DNA of 64,000 nucleotides from Tretioscincus oriximinensis (taxonomy: Eukaryota > Chordata > Lepidosauria > Squamata > Gymnophthalmidae): positions 3,331,068 through 3,395,067 of the forward strand of contig JAJVDF010000028.1 in NCBI GenBank assembly GCA_022410635.1, given 5' to 3'. Both the position numbers and the translations under genes were made by a program. The stretch's first letter is position 1, and each line of letters begins with the position of its first letter. Of the stretch, positions 11,761-22,777 are shown in pieces. Below the pieces are notes generated by a model. That model saw only the letters and a list, made by a program, of their open reading frames with translations. It searched no databases and had not been told where the DNA came from.

Positions 11761-13289
11761 TCTAAATGCAACCTCAACTAACCTAGTGGTGTATTTTATT
11801 GCATGACTGATTGAAACCTTTGCCTGTACTTAAAGAGCAAGGCACCCAGTTGTTCCAGCATGACTTTTGCTACTCTGATGGAGATACCTTGGAATTCTGT
11901 TCTGAAGTGTATAAGAGGAAATGCAAATCCAATCGGTCACATATCTGTTAGAGAAACAACTCAGATTATATGTGGCGACCTAGTATGGATTGGTTCACAG
12001 ATAACTTCTCTGGGCTGCCATCTTTGTGTCCAGCTATTTCCATAATGGCATCATATTTTCTATTGCCAGTGGAATGTCCTCTACTTGTAGGGCTTTCTCA
12101 ATTTAAAGGTTATTTTTTTAAAAAATCCTACAGGTGTGAGACTGCAGCAAACAACTGTACAACAGAAACACAGCCAGAATCTTTATTTTTTGAGCCTTTT
12201 TAATTTTTCTGTTTTGCGAGCATTTTTTCTCTAGGATGTCCAGAGTTTCTGCTAGGAAGAAAAGNCATTTCTTTGTCCTAATCTATGTTTTCTCAGCTAA
12301 TATACTTTGGAACATTGCCCTTTTCATAAGATGTGAAGAACAAGACAAGAGATTTTTTTAAAATCTCCACTATAAAAAATAATATTCAGGATGATATAAA
12401 ATAATGTGAAAGCAGTTTTGTTAATCTTATGATATAATTGATAGGAGGAAAATGTCATCCATAGTGACAGGACAGGGTTTTTTTAAATGCTGTTTTTGTA
12501 TTCATTTTCTGATTTTTAAATCATCTCCATTCCATTCAAAATGAATTATGTTTCTATGTGTTTGACATTTCCGAGTCACATCTATCAAGATTGGAAGCAA
12601 ACCGGCAAAACTGCATTTGAATACAATTTTTGTATGCAGATTCCCCCTGGGAGACATTGATAGGATTCTCATGAAGTTATTACAGTGCAGAAGAACTGGT
12701 CTGACAGTGTAGAGGCCACACATCTGTGACCTTGCTACAGCACAATAGTACTTTCCGGGTGCAGAGAACACATTTTTCTGAACTCTTTGAGCAAATACTT
12801 CACTATAGGCAATCACTAACTCCTGATAACAGCACACACACTAATAGAAGGAGATTTCACAGCCTTTCCTATCAGCCTACCTCCTCCCTTACACTATTTG
12901 GACTTATTGGTATAGTCCTTTGCTTTGCTGAGCACTGGTAAATGGCAAACTTCTGCAGCTATTTGTGTATTCAGAAAATAGCAGAATAGTCCAATCAATT
13001 TGAACAAAAACTGCTTATTGAGAGTCCATCTATACAGTAGCAGACTGGGAGATGACGGTGGTCCTACCTATTGGGTAGCAGCGCAGATATTACATGCCAA
13101 CTTNCACACCCAGCGCATACATGTGTGAGGATTTGCATACACATTCTGGATGTCTTGTGCGTGCAAACTGTCAAACCTCCCAGACTAGCTGCAGCATTTA
13201 AAACTAAGATAAAATGCAGGCTGTGGGAGAGTCCAAAGCATGCATTCATCAGGGGCCTGCTTACCATCAGGCAAGCTGATACCCTTGCC
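11761..13289. other. Unique DNA, no gene seen
   Basis: No supported gene. Open frames near 12.5-12.9 kb on both strands (up to 111 codons) show no domain or codon pattern that I recognise. Positions 13180-13289 may be a very diverged continuation of the L2 fragment that follows. Confidence 0.35.
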
Positions 13290-13461
13290 AGTCTGCTTGA
13301 AGACACACCTCTTTAACCTAGTCTTTGAAGGAAAAAAACTGCTCTCCCTTCCCTGCTTTCAGATATTGATGTTTTCATGTGTTATTCTGTTTTTAATGAC
13401 ACCCAGCCTGAGACTTTCAAGTATGGAGTGGCATNGAAATGAAAATAAATAAATAAATAAC
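13290..13461 (+). mobile_element. L2-like LINE 3' end
   Basis: GCTTGAAGACACACCTCTTT matches the end of the coding part of the 40.2-kb copy. The 3' UTR follows, with CCTGAGACTTTCAAGTATGG and a (AAAT)n tail ending at 13461. Confidence 0.75.
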
Positions 13462-15788
13462 TGCTTTTTGTTTTTGAATTTAGAGAGCAAAGAACAGTTA
13501 CAATCAATAAAACCTTACTTGCAGCCTTCAAAGCATGGATGATTTCACTTTAAAATCACTCACCTGGTAAAAAGAGGAGTCAGGGCAGCCAATTGCAAAA
13601 TAGATCCTTGTGCTTCTGGAAAGCCAGTCTTGAAAATGTAAGTACTTCATAGTACTATATAGAAATGTAGCACTACAAAAGGCAGCTTTGTGGTTCCACC
13701 CTGAAACCAAAATCAAATAATTCCAAAATATTCACTTGAAATCGAGCAACAGTGATTTTTTTCCAACCCATTTGTAGTTCTATCATTAACCCAACCATTG
13801 TTCATCCATTAACCAAAATGGAATTTACTGAAGGTAAACATGGATGAATTAGAAAAATAAATAAGTAACAAATGGGAACTTCAGTAACCATGGATGCATC
13901 CACATGGAATTGACTGGGCACTTGTTAAAAATTCACAGGGTTTTACGTCCACACACCAGTCACACCTCTGTGGCTCTGAGGATTCAATGAGAATCAGAAA
14001 AACCTCTCAGAGGCATCCTTAGGAAAATTACTCTGAGAATGCTTGTCCCTGGGATCATAGTACGGACTGAGATAGGCAGCAGGAGCAATTGCTTTTCATC
14101 ATCTTTTAAGTAACCCTATTCCAGGACATAAATGACTCTCTCCCTTCTGTGTTCATTTTCTGTGCATTCTTAATGCAGCCAGATGGAGCAAATCCTGCAG
14201 CCTCTAAAGTTTTTCTCACGCCCTGAAGCATGGAAAGTTGGAAACCACATAGAGCTAGATCTACAACGTCCTGTCTTAGNGTATTAAGATTGTGTTGCAT
14301 AAGAGGCCTTTTCTATCATTTTGAATCATAGAAATGGACTATAAATTGCATTTTCCATTGTAATATGTATGTACATAACTAGCATATTGGAATACCTGCA
14401 CATTGATGAACATTTTTGAGCTTTTATAAAATAGTTTCATTTTGTTTTCTCTTGATGATACTTAATGTGCATCCAGATAACAGCCTTTTGAAGCATTATT
14501 TCTTTATATACTGTTATAAAGGACTTCTACCATCATGAATTTGCCTGTATTTCTCAGGAAATCTTCTTGTAGGTCCATCCTAGCTTTTGGTTGATTGTAC
14601 TATATCTTTTCTATCATTGGCTACTGGATCTCCTTGCCAGGAGAGTTGCAAGAGAATTCAACAAAATGCCCTCACTTTTAAACTTGCCTGTAAGTCAGAC
14701 AGTAAGTGGTTTTTTTTTATTCCATCATTGATTTTTCCACAATAAATTTAACTGGGAAAATCAGCTAATGCCACCTAGCTTCTGATCTCACTGAAGAGCA
14801 ATGCTGCAGATCTTGGAAGCTCTGGCAGGCAATGTCCAGATGGCAGTGTCCTAACACAAAGACTAGAATCTATATTATGGAAGCTGAATGAAAATACAAC
14901 TCGAAAAAGCATAATAAGAGCCCCCTTTAGCACTATTACAGTTTGATGTCTGCAATTACTTGAGACAAATTCCTCCATAAACATACTATTACCATGTGGG
15001 GAAAAAAACTTGTGAGGATACATACTTAGCTTCTTTTAGCTTGGCCGACACTTTTAGAGATGGCATTCTGGGACTAAATTTGTCATAAACTATGTTTCAG
15101 GCACTTTTTAGACAAGGCTGACACACTGCCAGAGATTCAGAAAAGGATAAAAGGAAAGAAGCTCTACTAAGAGACCTCTGAACAACATCGCTGTTGCTAC
15201 TGCCTCCAGAAGGTGTGTAGGAAGGAAAAGTGTCATCGATTGTGATGGAAACCTCTTGAAGTGGCTGCCAGACTGTTGGNGAGTGAGACTCAAGCTGAGA
15301 TATGGACTCAGCTTATTACAAATTTAGTAGGCATATCATACGGTTTTCTGTTACACTTATTTAGAAGCATTCTCTTTCTGAACATCAATAAGGTAACATC
15401 ACTTAGCAAAACCAACTTATTTAGAAACTGAAGCACAAACTGACGCAGAATGATATGAACCAAAAACTATCACTTTATCAAGACCCTAGAGATGTACATC
15501 TGAAATGTCAGAATGCTTTATCCTGCAAAGCAAAGCTAAACTGAAATAAGCTTGCAGGAGTCTTTTTATTAGGATATCACCTACAGACAGAGCAACTGAA
15601 ATCTCAGTTCTAGTTTGCGGTCTGATGTGCGTCCGACCCTCTGATACAAAGGTAATTTAAACGTTGTGTTCTATTTTTCATTCTTAATTGATAATTGTAA
15701 GAAATCCCGTCTGAAAAGTTAGATTGGAATTACAAATGCATCCAAGTTTTTAATACTGGACAAATGGGCTACTTATTAACTTATAAAT
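13462..15788. other. Unique DNA, no gene seen
   Basis: No repeat family or exon recognised in about 2.3 kb. Frames such as 14775-15023 on the minus strand carry no identifiable motif. Confidence 0.4.
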
Positions 15789-15870
15789 ATACTGCTCAAA
15801 ACAATTAAGGGAACACTTTTAACATACACTGTTATGTTACAGTGTTTCCTTAACTGTTTTGAATAGTATA
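15789..15870. mobile_element. Tc1-like palindromic micro-element
   Basis: Two 30-bp inverted arms (15789-15818 and 15841-15870, four mismatches) separated by about 22 bases. The arm ATACTGCTCAAAACAATTAAGGG resembles the terminal repeat of a vertebrate Tc1-like transposon (ACTGCTCAAAAAAATAAAGGG type). The ends read TATA, consistent with TA insertion. Essentially only the two termini survive. Confidence 0.7.
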
Positions 15871-15984
15871 CATTTGCATAATCATGGCATTTATGAACTG
15901 AAGAATTATAAAGGAGTTTGAATCAGTTCACATTGGCAATTTAGAGTTAAATTTATGAAAGCAACACACCTAACTATGGCCCCT

Positions 15985-16475
15985 TCGACATGATAGTTTC
16001 CTGCCTGATTCTTAACGCGATCTTCCACCATCATGTGCAAATGGAGCTTTCAACATGCTTCATTTTGTATCAGTAATAAAGCTCCGAGCAACAGGAATTT
16101 CCCTATTACAGATATTTTCTGACATCTTTGTGAAAGGATTCCGCCGGATTGAATCGGATTCCCCTCTTCAATCCATCATGTGTCTCTTTGTTACTGGAAG
16201 GCAGGAAATCTNTCATGAAGGGAGACAAAGCAGTGAGATTTTCATTGCATTGTACTTCCTTGTTAGTCTGTTAATTCGTATGGGCAGAGAAGCTGAATTG
16301 CTGAGCATATCTCAGATCTTTTCTTCTTCATTTCTGCCCACATGGACTGAAAAAAGCTTCTTTTTTGTTTGTGAAAGGACTAAGGTATATATGATGGACC
16401 TCGGGATCAGATGCTTTTGGAGGTTAATGCAGTTAAGGTATTTAACTCATCATGTAGGCAGCATGAAAGAATAAG
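15985..16475 (+). repeat. Unknown dispersed repeat X, copy 1
   Basis: Homologous, in inverse orientation, to 37865-38215. Shared blocks include TTTCCTGCCTGATTCTTAAC, TTTCATTGCATTGTACTTCC, TGAGCATATCTCAGATCTT and TCGGGATCAGATGCTTTTGG. A 139-codon open frame (16055-16474) overlaps it but resembles no protein I know, and the sister copy has a stop at the equivalent position. Relative to the sister copy, this one has about 145 extra bases bounded by a 10-bp direct repeat, CCATCATGTG (16028-16037 and 16173-16182). The family is unidentified. Confidence 0.65.
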
Positions 16476-16970
16476 CAGTTGAATTTTCAGCCAATGGTGA
16501 CCACTTCTCCTAACTATGTTTACCATGCTGTACTATTCCTGTACAGTAGTAGATTCCTCAGGCCTTTTCTTGCCTTTAAAGGTGAAATATTTAAACAATC
16601 TGAAGAGAAACAAGAGTTTTGCAAATCAGCAATGAATTTTCATGTGCAAAAAGTGCACAAATATCTCTTCATTGTTTGATTCCTTTATGCAATGCTATTT
16701 CTATTTGCATTAAGTGTACCAGACAATTAGACCTTTTCAGCATATAAACGCAGCAGTGTGGATTAGTGAAACCAGATTAGCTTGATTCACTAATCTCTTT
16801 TACTAGGGGATGTTACTCCATATCAGCACACCATCATAACCCACCCTCTCAAATCTCCAAGTAGAGGGGGTATTAGTTTATAGCCATCAGAGGCTTGCAG
16901 ATGATCCACGGCACATGGTGCATCTTCAAAGGTAGTCACAATTCTAAGATGCAGCTTCATCCTCTAATTA

Positions 16971-17164
16971 GGCTGACCAGATGACCCCTTTTTTGGAGGG
17001 TTGAAAATCCATTTGGGGGATGCCTACTGGTTTTTTCTGAGGAAAAAAATCCCTAAAAAATCCGAAAAAAATATTTTTTTGAAAATATTTTCCTCAGAAA
17101 AAACTGGGAGGTACCCCCAAAACCAGGTTTTCAAATCCTCCCCAAAGGGGTCATCTGGTCAGCC
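16971..17164. mobile_element. Foldback element, about 77-bp arms
   Basis: The left arm starts GGCTGACCAGATGACCCC at 16971 and the right arm ends with its complement at 17164. The arms pair over most of about 77 bases (16971-17047 with 17088-17164), including GGAGGGTTGAAAATCC and TTTTTTCTGAGGAAAA, around an A/T-rich centre. It has no open frame of interest and no clear target duplication. Likely a non-autonomous foldback/MITE. Confidence 0.75.
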
Positions 17165-18351
17165 AGACTTGGGAGGGTGGATTTTGCTGTCTGCATAACT
17201 CCTATATTCTGGATCAGGGCACAAGGNCCTTTCTAACATATGGTAAATGGATTAATTAAGTCTACTAATGATCCTTATTAAGGACTTCCTTAACATGGAT
17301 GAAGCTCTGTTTCAGGGTCTTTGAAACTTATAGTAATCCGCAGATATGGAGAATTCTCTGACCTTTGAAGTGGATTAAGTGTTATCCATAAATAGCCTTT
17401 TCTATGTGGACATCCTTAGACTTAATTTAGCTTGTTCTAAATACATGTAGCTCTAATTGTTTGACTTTTAGGTTTNGGGGGGGGGTTCTCATCCATTGCT
17501 GCCATTTAACAAAAGGTGTCCAATTTATACATCTGCCCTCCTTGCAAGTACTTGGACAATTCAGTCTCCTTTGCTGTTTTAATATATGATTTGAGGAGGA
17601 TCTCTGAGCCCAAATAAGGTTTGATTAATAATAGTGTGTGATTGACTGTATTGTGTTTGTCTAGTTGTAGTAAAACATTGCTTAGCAACATCTTATTTTA
17701 AGCCCCAAATTGGGACATTATGGAATTGTTTTTCTTGTATTTAAAAACGGCATATTCTTGAGTAAGAGCATTTGGTATACATATTTAATATCACTTGTAT
17801 CTACTACTGTGGGGGCTGCAGATTTCACAGTTGTTCCCACACTGAACCAGGTATATGGTTCAGCATTGCTTATGTACTTTCTCCCCGGTTGCCATGGCTG
17901 CCATAATATGCAAGCAAATTCCAGTTGCCTAGAAAAGGATTGTCTGTGTAATACAATAAATAAAACAAGATGGAACAGTGTAGGCAGGAGGACAAAACAA
18001 GTAGTCTTCAAATTATTGTTAATTTCTTATACCCATCAACGTCACCTAGCTTGATTTACTTAAAGTCCAATCACAGCTGCAGGATCGTTTTGACCTAATA
18101 ACACTGTTAGAGTAACAAATATAAATGTGATAATGTGCAAAACTGATAAAGGTGGCCTAAATAAACTGTTTCAGTTCTTTTGATCTTATCTGTCAGTAAC
18201 CATTTTTTGACACTTAACAGTAATGGTGCTTAAGTTTAAACAACCAGATATATAATTGAGTTGGTACTCCAACAGCTTTATTTTTATAGCCTTTTTCGTT
18301 TGGGTCATTAAAATCTTGGGACAAAATATACGAAACAAACTAGTGCTGGAA
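17165..18351. other. Unique DNA, no gene seen
   Basis: Includes a poly-G run near 17477-17485. Overlapping open frames of 97-114 codons on both strands at 17710-18054 show no recognisable domain and are treated as chance. Confidence 0.4.
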
Positions 18352-18575
18352 CAGTGCTTTTTTTTATTTTAAAGGTGACGGTACTAACGCCGGCGAGGGG
18401 GGGCGGGGGGGGCGGCAGGGGGGCGGGGGGGTGGCATTAGCAGCGGGGGCGGTGGGGGGCGATGTTAGTGGCAGCAGCAGCCGCCGCTGCCCCCCGCCAC
18501 TAACGCCCCCCCCCCCGCCTAAATAAAAGGTGCTGGTACTTCGTTCCGGTGCATTCCGGCACAAAAAAAGCCCTG
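18352..18575. mobile_element. hAT-like non-autonomous element with very GC-rich core
   Basis: The element begins CAGTGCTTTTTTTT and ends AAAAAAAGCCCTG, short inverted termini of hAT style (CAG...CTG). The flanks carry an exact 7-bp direct repeat, GCTGGAA (18345-18351 and 18576-18582), close to the 8-bp duplication expected for hAT. The core (about 18390-18520) is runs of G then C, with an inverted pair TTAGTGGC/GCCACTAA and several G-tracts, so it could form a hairpin or G-quadruplex. No transposase. Confidence 0.7.
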
Positions 18576-19052
18576 GCTGGAAATAACTACAGAAATGTAA
18601 ACTTCAACCCTCCCCAACCCCAAATAGTTATTTACTCAGGCATTTGGAATGGCAGAATACCGCAATCTCCTTCGGATGTTCCACTTCAGACCTCAGAACA
18701 GTAGTTCCTGAACAAAAAAACTACAAAGGAAGACTTGAATGTGAAATAGCTGAACTCGTATACATCCACAAATTTCAGTCCATTAATAAGGGACTTAAAA
18801 GAAAATGTTTTTGTGACACACTACACATATTATATAGTAATATCAGTTAACATCTCAACCTAGTGAAGGCATTCCTAGACCTGTCTTTTCATCATTTTTC
18901 TGCATATATTTATTGCAATAACTAACTGCATCTCTTTCCTCCAGGGACTTCCTTCCATTTAAAAGTATTAACTACTATACTTGAACTATACTTGACCTGA
19001 CTTCACAACCACATTTTCATTTCTGTTGTTGTTTTTAGCACTCAGGTTGGTT

Positions 19053-19100
19053 CATATAGTCTATTCCTAGGAAGTTTTTTTCCTAGGAATAGACTATATG
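19053..19100. repeat. Perfect short inverted repeat
   Basis: 21-bp arms (19053-19073 and 19080-19100) pair perfectly around the 6-base loop GTTTTT. The arm contains ATAGTCTATTCCTAGGA. It belongs to no larger repeat that I can see. Confidence 0.8.
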
Positions 19101-19159
19101 TAGACTGCTACCTTTTTCTTGTTTCAAACTGTGGTGCTTGAAAAGGTGTACTTCATTAG

Positions 19160-19262
19160 AAATGGCCTGATGCTGGGAATGATTGAAAACAAAAGGAGAA
19201 GGGGACCACAGAGGATGAAATAAACAGAATCCTGGAATCAATGAACATGAACTTGGGTGTCG
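19160..19262 (+). mobile_element. BovB/RTE-like LINE scrap (3' coding end)
   Basis: Translated with one frameshift, this reads LMLGMIENKRRRGPQRMK and then, in another frame, ESMNMNLG. That resembles the C-terminal end of BovB-type RTE elements (the ...GKIEGKRRRGRQRM...DSMDMNL... pattern is family knowledge). BovB is widespread in squamates. Only about 100 bases survive, so the assignment is tentative. Confidence 0.55.
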
Positions 19263-19267
19263 CTANA

Positions 19268-20002
19268 TACTCTTTTCGCTCAGTGACTAGGGGTGAGTGT
19301 CTTAGCCTTCTGTTGGGCCAGAGAGACAGAAAAGGTTTGCTGTTGGTATACCGTTTGCCCTGTTTCCCAATGGCTTCCCTGTCTGAGGTACTGGAGACTG
19401 TCTCGAATGTGGTGTTGGAGTCCCCTTAAACTTTGGTGCTGGGGAACTTCAACTTTCTTGCCAGGGATGTCTCTTGTAGACTAGTTAAGAACTTCATGGA
19501 TTCCATGATAACCATGGAGCTATCTCATTATGTGATAGGTCCTTCACACATTAGAGGACATGCTCTTGATCCAGTCTTTGCTATGGAGGTGAGGGTGTAA
19601 GGCCATTGATAGGTGGGCTGAGAATGAGTCTGTAGTCATGGATGAACCATTTTCTGGTAAAATTTGGACCTATGGTGGCTGACCTTCACTGCAGGGATGA
19701 AGGACCTATTGAAATTGCCTGCCCCCAGAGGCTTATGGAATCTGATAGGTTCCCAATGACTTTGGGGTATTTCTTGTTTACATGGCTAGTGCTCCTGTNG
19801 AGGTTCTCACCACACTTTAGAACCATGAGGTGGGCAGAGCTATGGACATGATATTTCCCAGGTGCCCTTGATTATATAGAAGAGTTTGTCAGATACTCTG
19901 GTTCAATGGGAAGCTACATGCCATGAAACAGGAGGGCCAATGGCTAGAACACAAGAGGAGAAAATCCCAACGTGAATCTGACCAAACATTGGTAAGAGCA
20001 CA
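19268..20002 (+). pseudogene. L2-like LINE, decayed endonuclease region (5' half of split copy)
   Basis: In the plus frame, FPMASLSEVLETVSNVVLES is followed, after a stop, by LVLGNFNF (19433-19456), which corresponds to the GDFN motif of APE-type LINE endonucleases with D changed to N. Downstream, HIRGHALDPVFAM (about 19550-19590) matches the L2 endonuclease end. At 19920-20000, HAMKQEG..LEHKRRKS...DQTLVRAH matches the linker before the RT. Stops and frameshifts make it inactive. The coding order resumes at 20209 after an inserted minus-strand L2 tail. Confidence 0.7.
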
Positions 20003-20208
20003 TAATTTATTTATTTATTTATATTTATACTCTGACATATATCCGAAGGTCTCAGGGCAGCCAACAATAAAAACAACAATACAAAATTGACATTTAAAAC
20101 AGTATAAAACAATATCTGGATGTGGGAAGAGAAATAACATTCCTTCAACCAAAGTCCAGATGAAAGAGCTACGTCTTCAGGGATCTTCTAAAAGAATATA
20201 GTGATGAT
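20003..20208 (-). mobile_element. L2-like LINE 3' end inserted in antisense into another L2
   Basis: A (TTTA)n-rich left edge, then ATCCGAAGGTCTCAGGGCAG and a block matching the 0.2-kb copy (CCTTCAACCAAAGTCCAG), read on the minus strand. It interrupts the plus-strand L2 coding sequence between 20002 and 20209. The flanks GCACATAATTT and GCACCAATTT resemble each other and could be an eroded target duplication. Confidence 0.75.
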
Positions 20209-20440
20209 GCACCAATTTGTGCCTACTTTGTTGCGGTGGCAGCAGTAAGGATTACTTCTTTGCTTCCATTGCGTCCTCAAGCAACCATCTAGTAGAACTA
20301 TTCCAAGTGGTTAGTAGGCTATATCCATTTCGATATCACTTTCAGAAGCTTACTGTTATAAATTTGTACTCAATTTTTAGGACAAAGTTCACTCCTATGC
20401 CTTCTTCCTTCCTGTTCACCTGAACAANTTAAGAGGAGGT
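20209..20440 (+). pseudogene. L2-like LINE, linker region (3' half of split copy)
   Basis: Plus-frame reading gives CAYFVAVAA and, after a frameshift, KDYFFASIASSSNHLVELFQ, a typical L2 segment between endonuclease and RT. It continues logically from the block ending at 20002, so the two are one older L2 copy split by the intervening antisense tail. Confidence 0.65.
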
Positions 20441-21197
20441 GAACAACCTTGATTTTATGTGCAGGTGATTGCAATGTTACATTGCAAAAGAGATTTTGCA
20501 TCAGCCCAACAATGTCAGTGAACTATTCTGCTACCCTGCTTATGGGGACTTAGTCTCATTATATTGAATTTTTAAAAAATAAATCCTGCCTTCCAATTGA
20601 CAAGGAGCCTATTGACAAAATACTAACACAGTGGGTTCAAAACTTTCACATTCTGTTCACTGTCTGATGATCCAGTTCTGAAAGGTCAGAATTTCTGGGG
20701 CATTTCTAAAAACAAGCCCAACATCTAAGCACTGTAATAATCTAAGTCAGAGGCTACCAGAGGCTGAGCAACTGTGGACAAGTTATTCCAATCAAGTACA
20801 CAGGTAACATATCAATAGTAGTTGAAGATAGTCCAAGCCACAGAAGTCACTTGAGTTTTCAGTGACAATGTTATGCCCAAGCTACCAATGCCATCCATCA
20901 ACATAGCCCTCGGATTGAATATCACTCACTGAATGGGCGAACCACTAATTACTCTAAGTTATTTGTAAGACCAAGAGATGTTGGAATGAAATGCTCTATT
21001 CCAAGAATGGAATAATATTGTTTTCATGCATCCTTACATTACACTATACAATTCATATTGAGAACTGCAATACAAGGAAAGGACAAATAGGATTATTTCC
21101 TTTTATCTGCTAGTTAAAGAAAGAAAGAAAAACTTACAGTGATTTTATAGATAATCTTCTAAAAGAGTGCCTCTAATTGTGGAGGTGGCAAAGAAAC

Positions 21198-21335
21198 TAT
21201 GCAGTTCAGTGTAATGATTACAGTCTTGGACTCCTACCTGGTAATCTTCCACTTCTATTCCAGACTCCTCCATGAAGCCAGCTGGATGACTTTCAACCAG
21301 TCACAGTTCTATAGAACTCTCTTGGCCCCTCCTCC
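21198..21335 (+). mobile_element. tRNA-derived SINE, 5' part
   Basis: Matches the head and body of the SINE at 32.0 kb: TCAGTGTAATGATTA (A-box region), a decayed B-box, then CTCCATGAAGCCAGCTGG and CAGTCACAGTTCTATAGAAC. It breaks off into a (CCT)n/(TTC)n tract at 21327-21385 and lacks the L2-like tail. Confidence 0.75.
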
Positions 21336-21394
21336 TCCTCCTCCTCCTTCTTTTTCTTTTTCATTTTCTTCTTCTTCATATCTTCATCATTATC

Positions 21395-21622
21395 ATTATT
21401 ATTTATTGACATAAAAAACAGTAATACATAGCAAACAAGATTAATATGCTGGATTTCATATAACAAAATCACAAGTCGGACACTTCCCAAGCGTCTAGGA
21501 CTATGTGATGTATTTTTGTATGATGCAGATCTGATTAAGGTGGCCTTTTGCAACTGACAGTTTGTGATTTTGTCAATATTTATTGTTTTCAAGTGTTGGC
21601 TGAGATCTTTTGGCACAGCACC
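21395..21622 (-). mobile_element. R4/Dong-like LINE, extreme 3' end
   Basis: On the minus strand, from about 21620, the sequence reads GAVPKDLSQHLKTINIDKI, then LQKATLIRSA. This resembles the C-terminus of R4/Dong-type non-LTR elements (pattern G-VPK-L...LQK--L--A--LRK; family knowledge). Decayed 3' UTR and a TTA-rich tail follow at 21390-21405. Only the last coding segment remains. The element abuts the microsatellite that ends the neighbouring SINE. Confidence 0.55.
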
Positions 21623-22777
21623 ATAAAAATAAAAATAATAATTAATAATAAAGAAGGAGGAGGAGAAAAGGAATGAAAAGGTGAAGATAACGGTGTACTA
21701 CGTATAGCTCCTTTACTAGCTGGTCTTGACAAACTCCAATGGTCAGGCAATGGTCCCAAGCATAGGGATCAAGGGCTGGAAGCAAGGGGAGGCATGGCTA
21801 ATGAGACTAATTTTTGACTCCTCCCTATGCCAGTGGTCTCCCTCCCCCTATTGATCTTCTGTAGATCTCCCACTCATACTGCTCTCATCCTAACCCCAGA
21901 GAAACTTACCACACTTTAAGACTCTAGTCCAGTGATAGTAATAAAGGTTATGTGAAATTGGATTCAGGTTATTTCCTCTTTAAACTGGTCTGGATTTGCA
22001 TTACTTAGGAACTTGTGACCAGGANCTATATATCACAATAGGAATCTGCCGTACATATATGTAGGAAGAGTCTGAGTTTCAAAGTGTTTTTTCATGATCA
22101 GGATTACTAAAGTTTTATTTCAATTTTGTCATTTTTTTTATTGAAAGCTTGTTTTATTGAAAATTTCGAACAGTCTAGGAAGACAAAAGGTTTTAAAGCC
22201 TCAGGGAATCAAGATGTAACACAAAATCAAATATTGGCACGGAGGAGAGCAACCTACCAAGATTATCACTGAATATAGTGAAATATCAGCATTTATCAAA
22301 GAGAACATGAGAAATGCCAAAGCAAATGAGAATGTTATTGCCTTCTAGTCTTATTTATCTATTTCAAAAACTTTCTCTGAATGTATAAATTCAGCATCCT
22401 TCCATAAGGTAAAGTTGTGCTGGAAATTCCTATTGCTGCTCCTTTCTATCCTGTTTAGGTCTTAGATACATCCTGATAATCTATTATGTAAGCACGCCTT
22501 GCAGAACATTAAAACATTTCAAAATTCAGTAAAAATATCACACTTATAACTCGTAGTGCAGAAACTTCCTGCATTTGCTACTATGGTCAAAACTGGCAAT
22601 TTCACCAGCCTTTTTTGTAATGAAATTCAAAGAGGTGCTACACTGTTTTATGTTCCCATTGCCTGACACATGACAATTTAGCATAATGAGTTAGTTGGTA
22701 GATTGCCAGCCATGTCCTATGGCTGTGAATGGACAGGATCACAAGAGGTATATAAGGCTTTCTCTCTTGTTGTAGTT

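Noticed and set aside
16055..16474. 139-codon open frame as a host gene
   Set aside because: It lies within dispersed repeat X, has no recognisable motif, contains an n, and the sister copy is interrupted.
16759..16797. Short inverted repeat GATTAGTGAA/TTCACTAATC
   Set aside because: 10-bp arms are too short to be notable in AT-rich DNA.
17710..18054. 114-codon open frame (plus) overlapping a 97-codon frame (minus)
   Set aside because: No domain, no splice context, and both strands open at once suggest chance.
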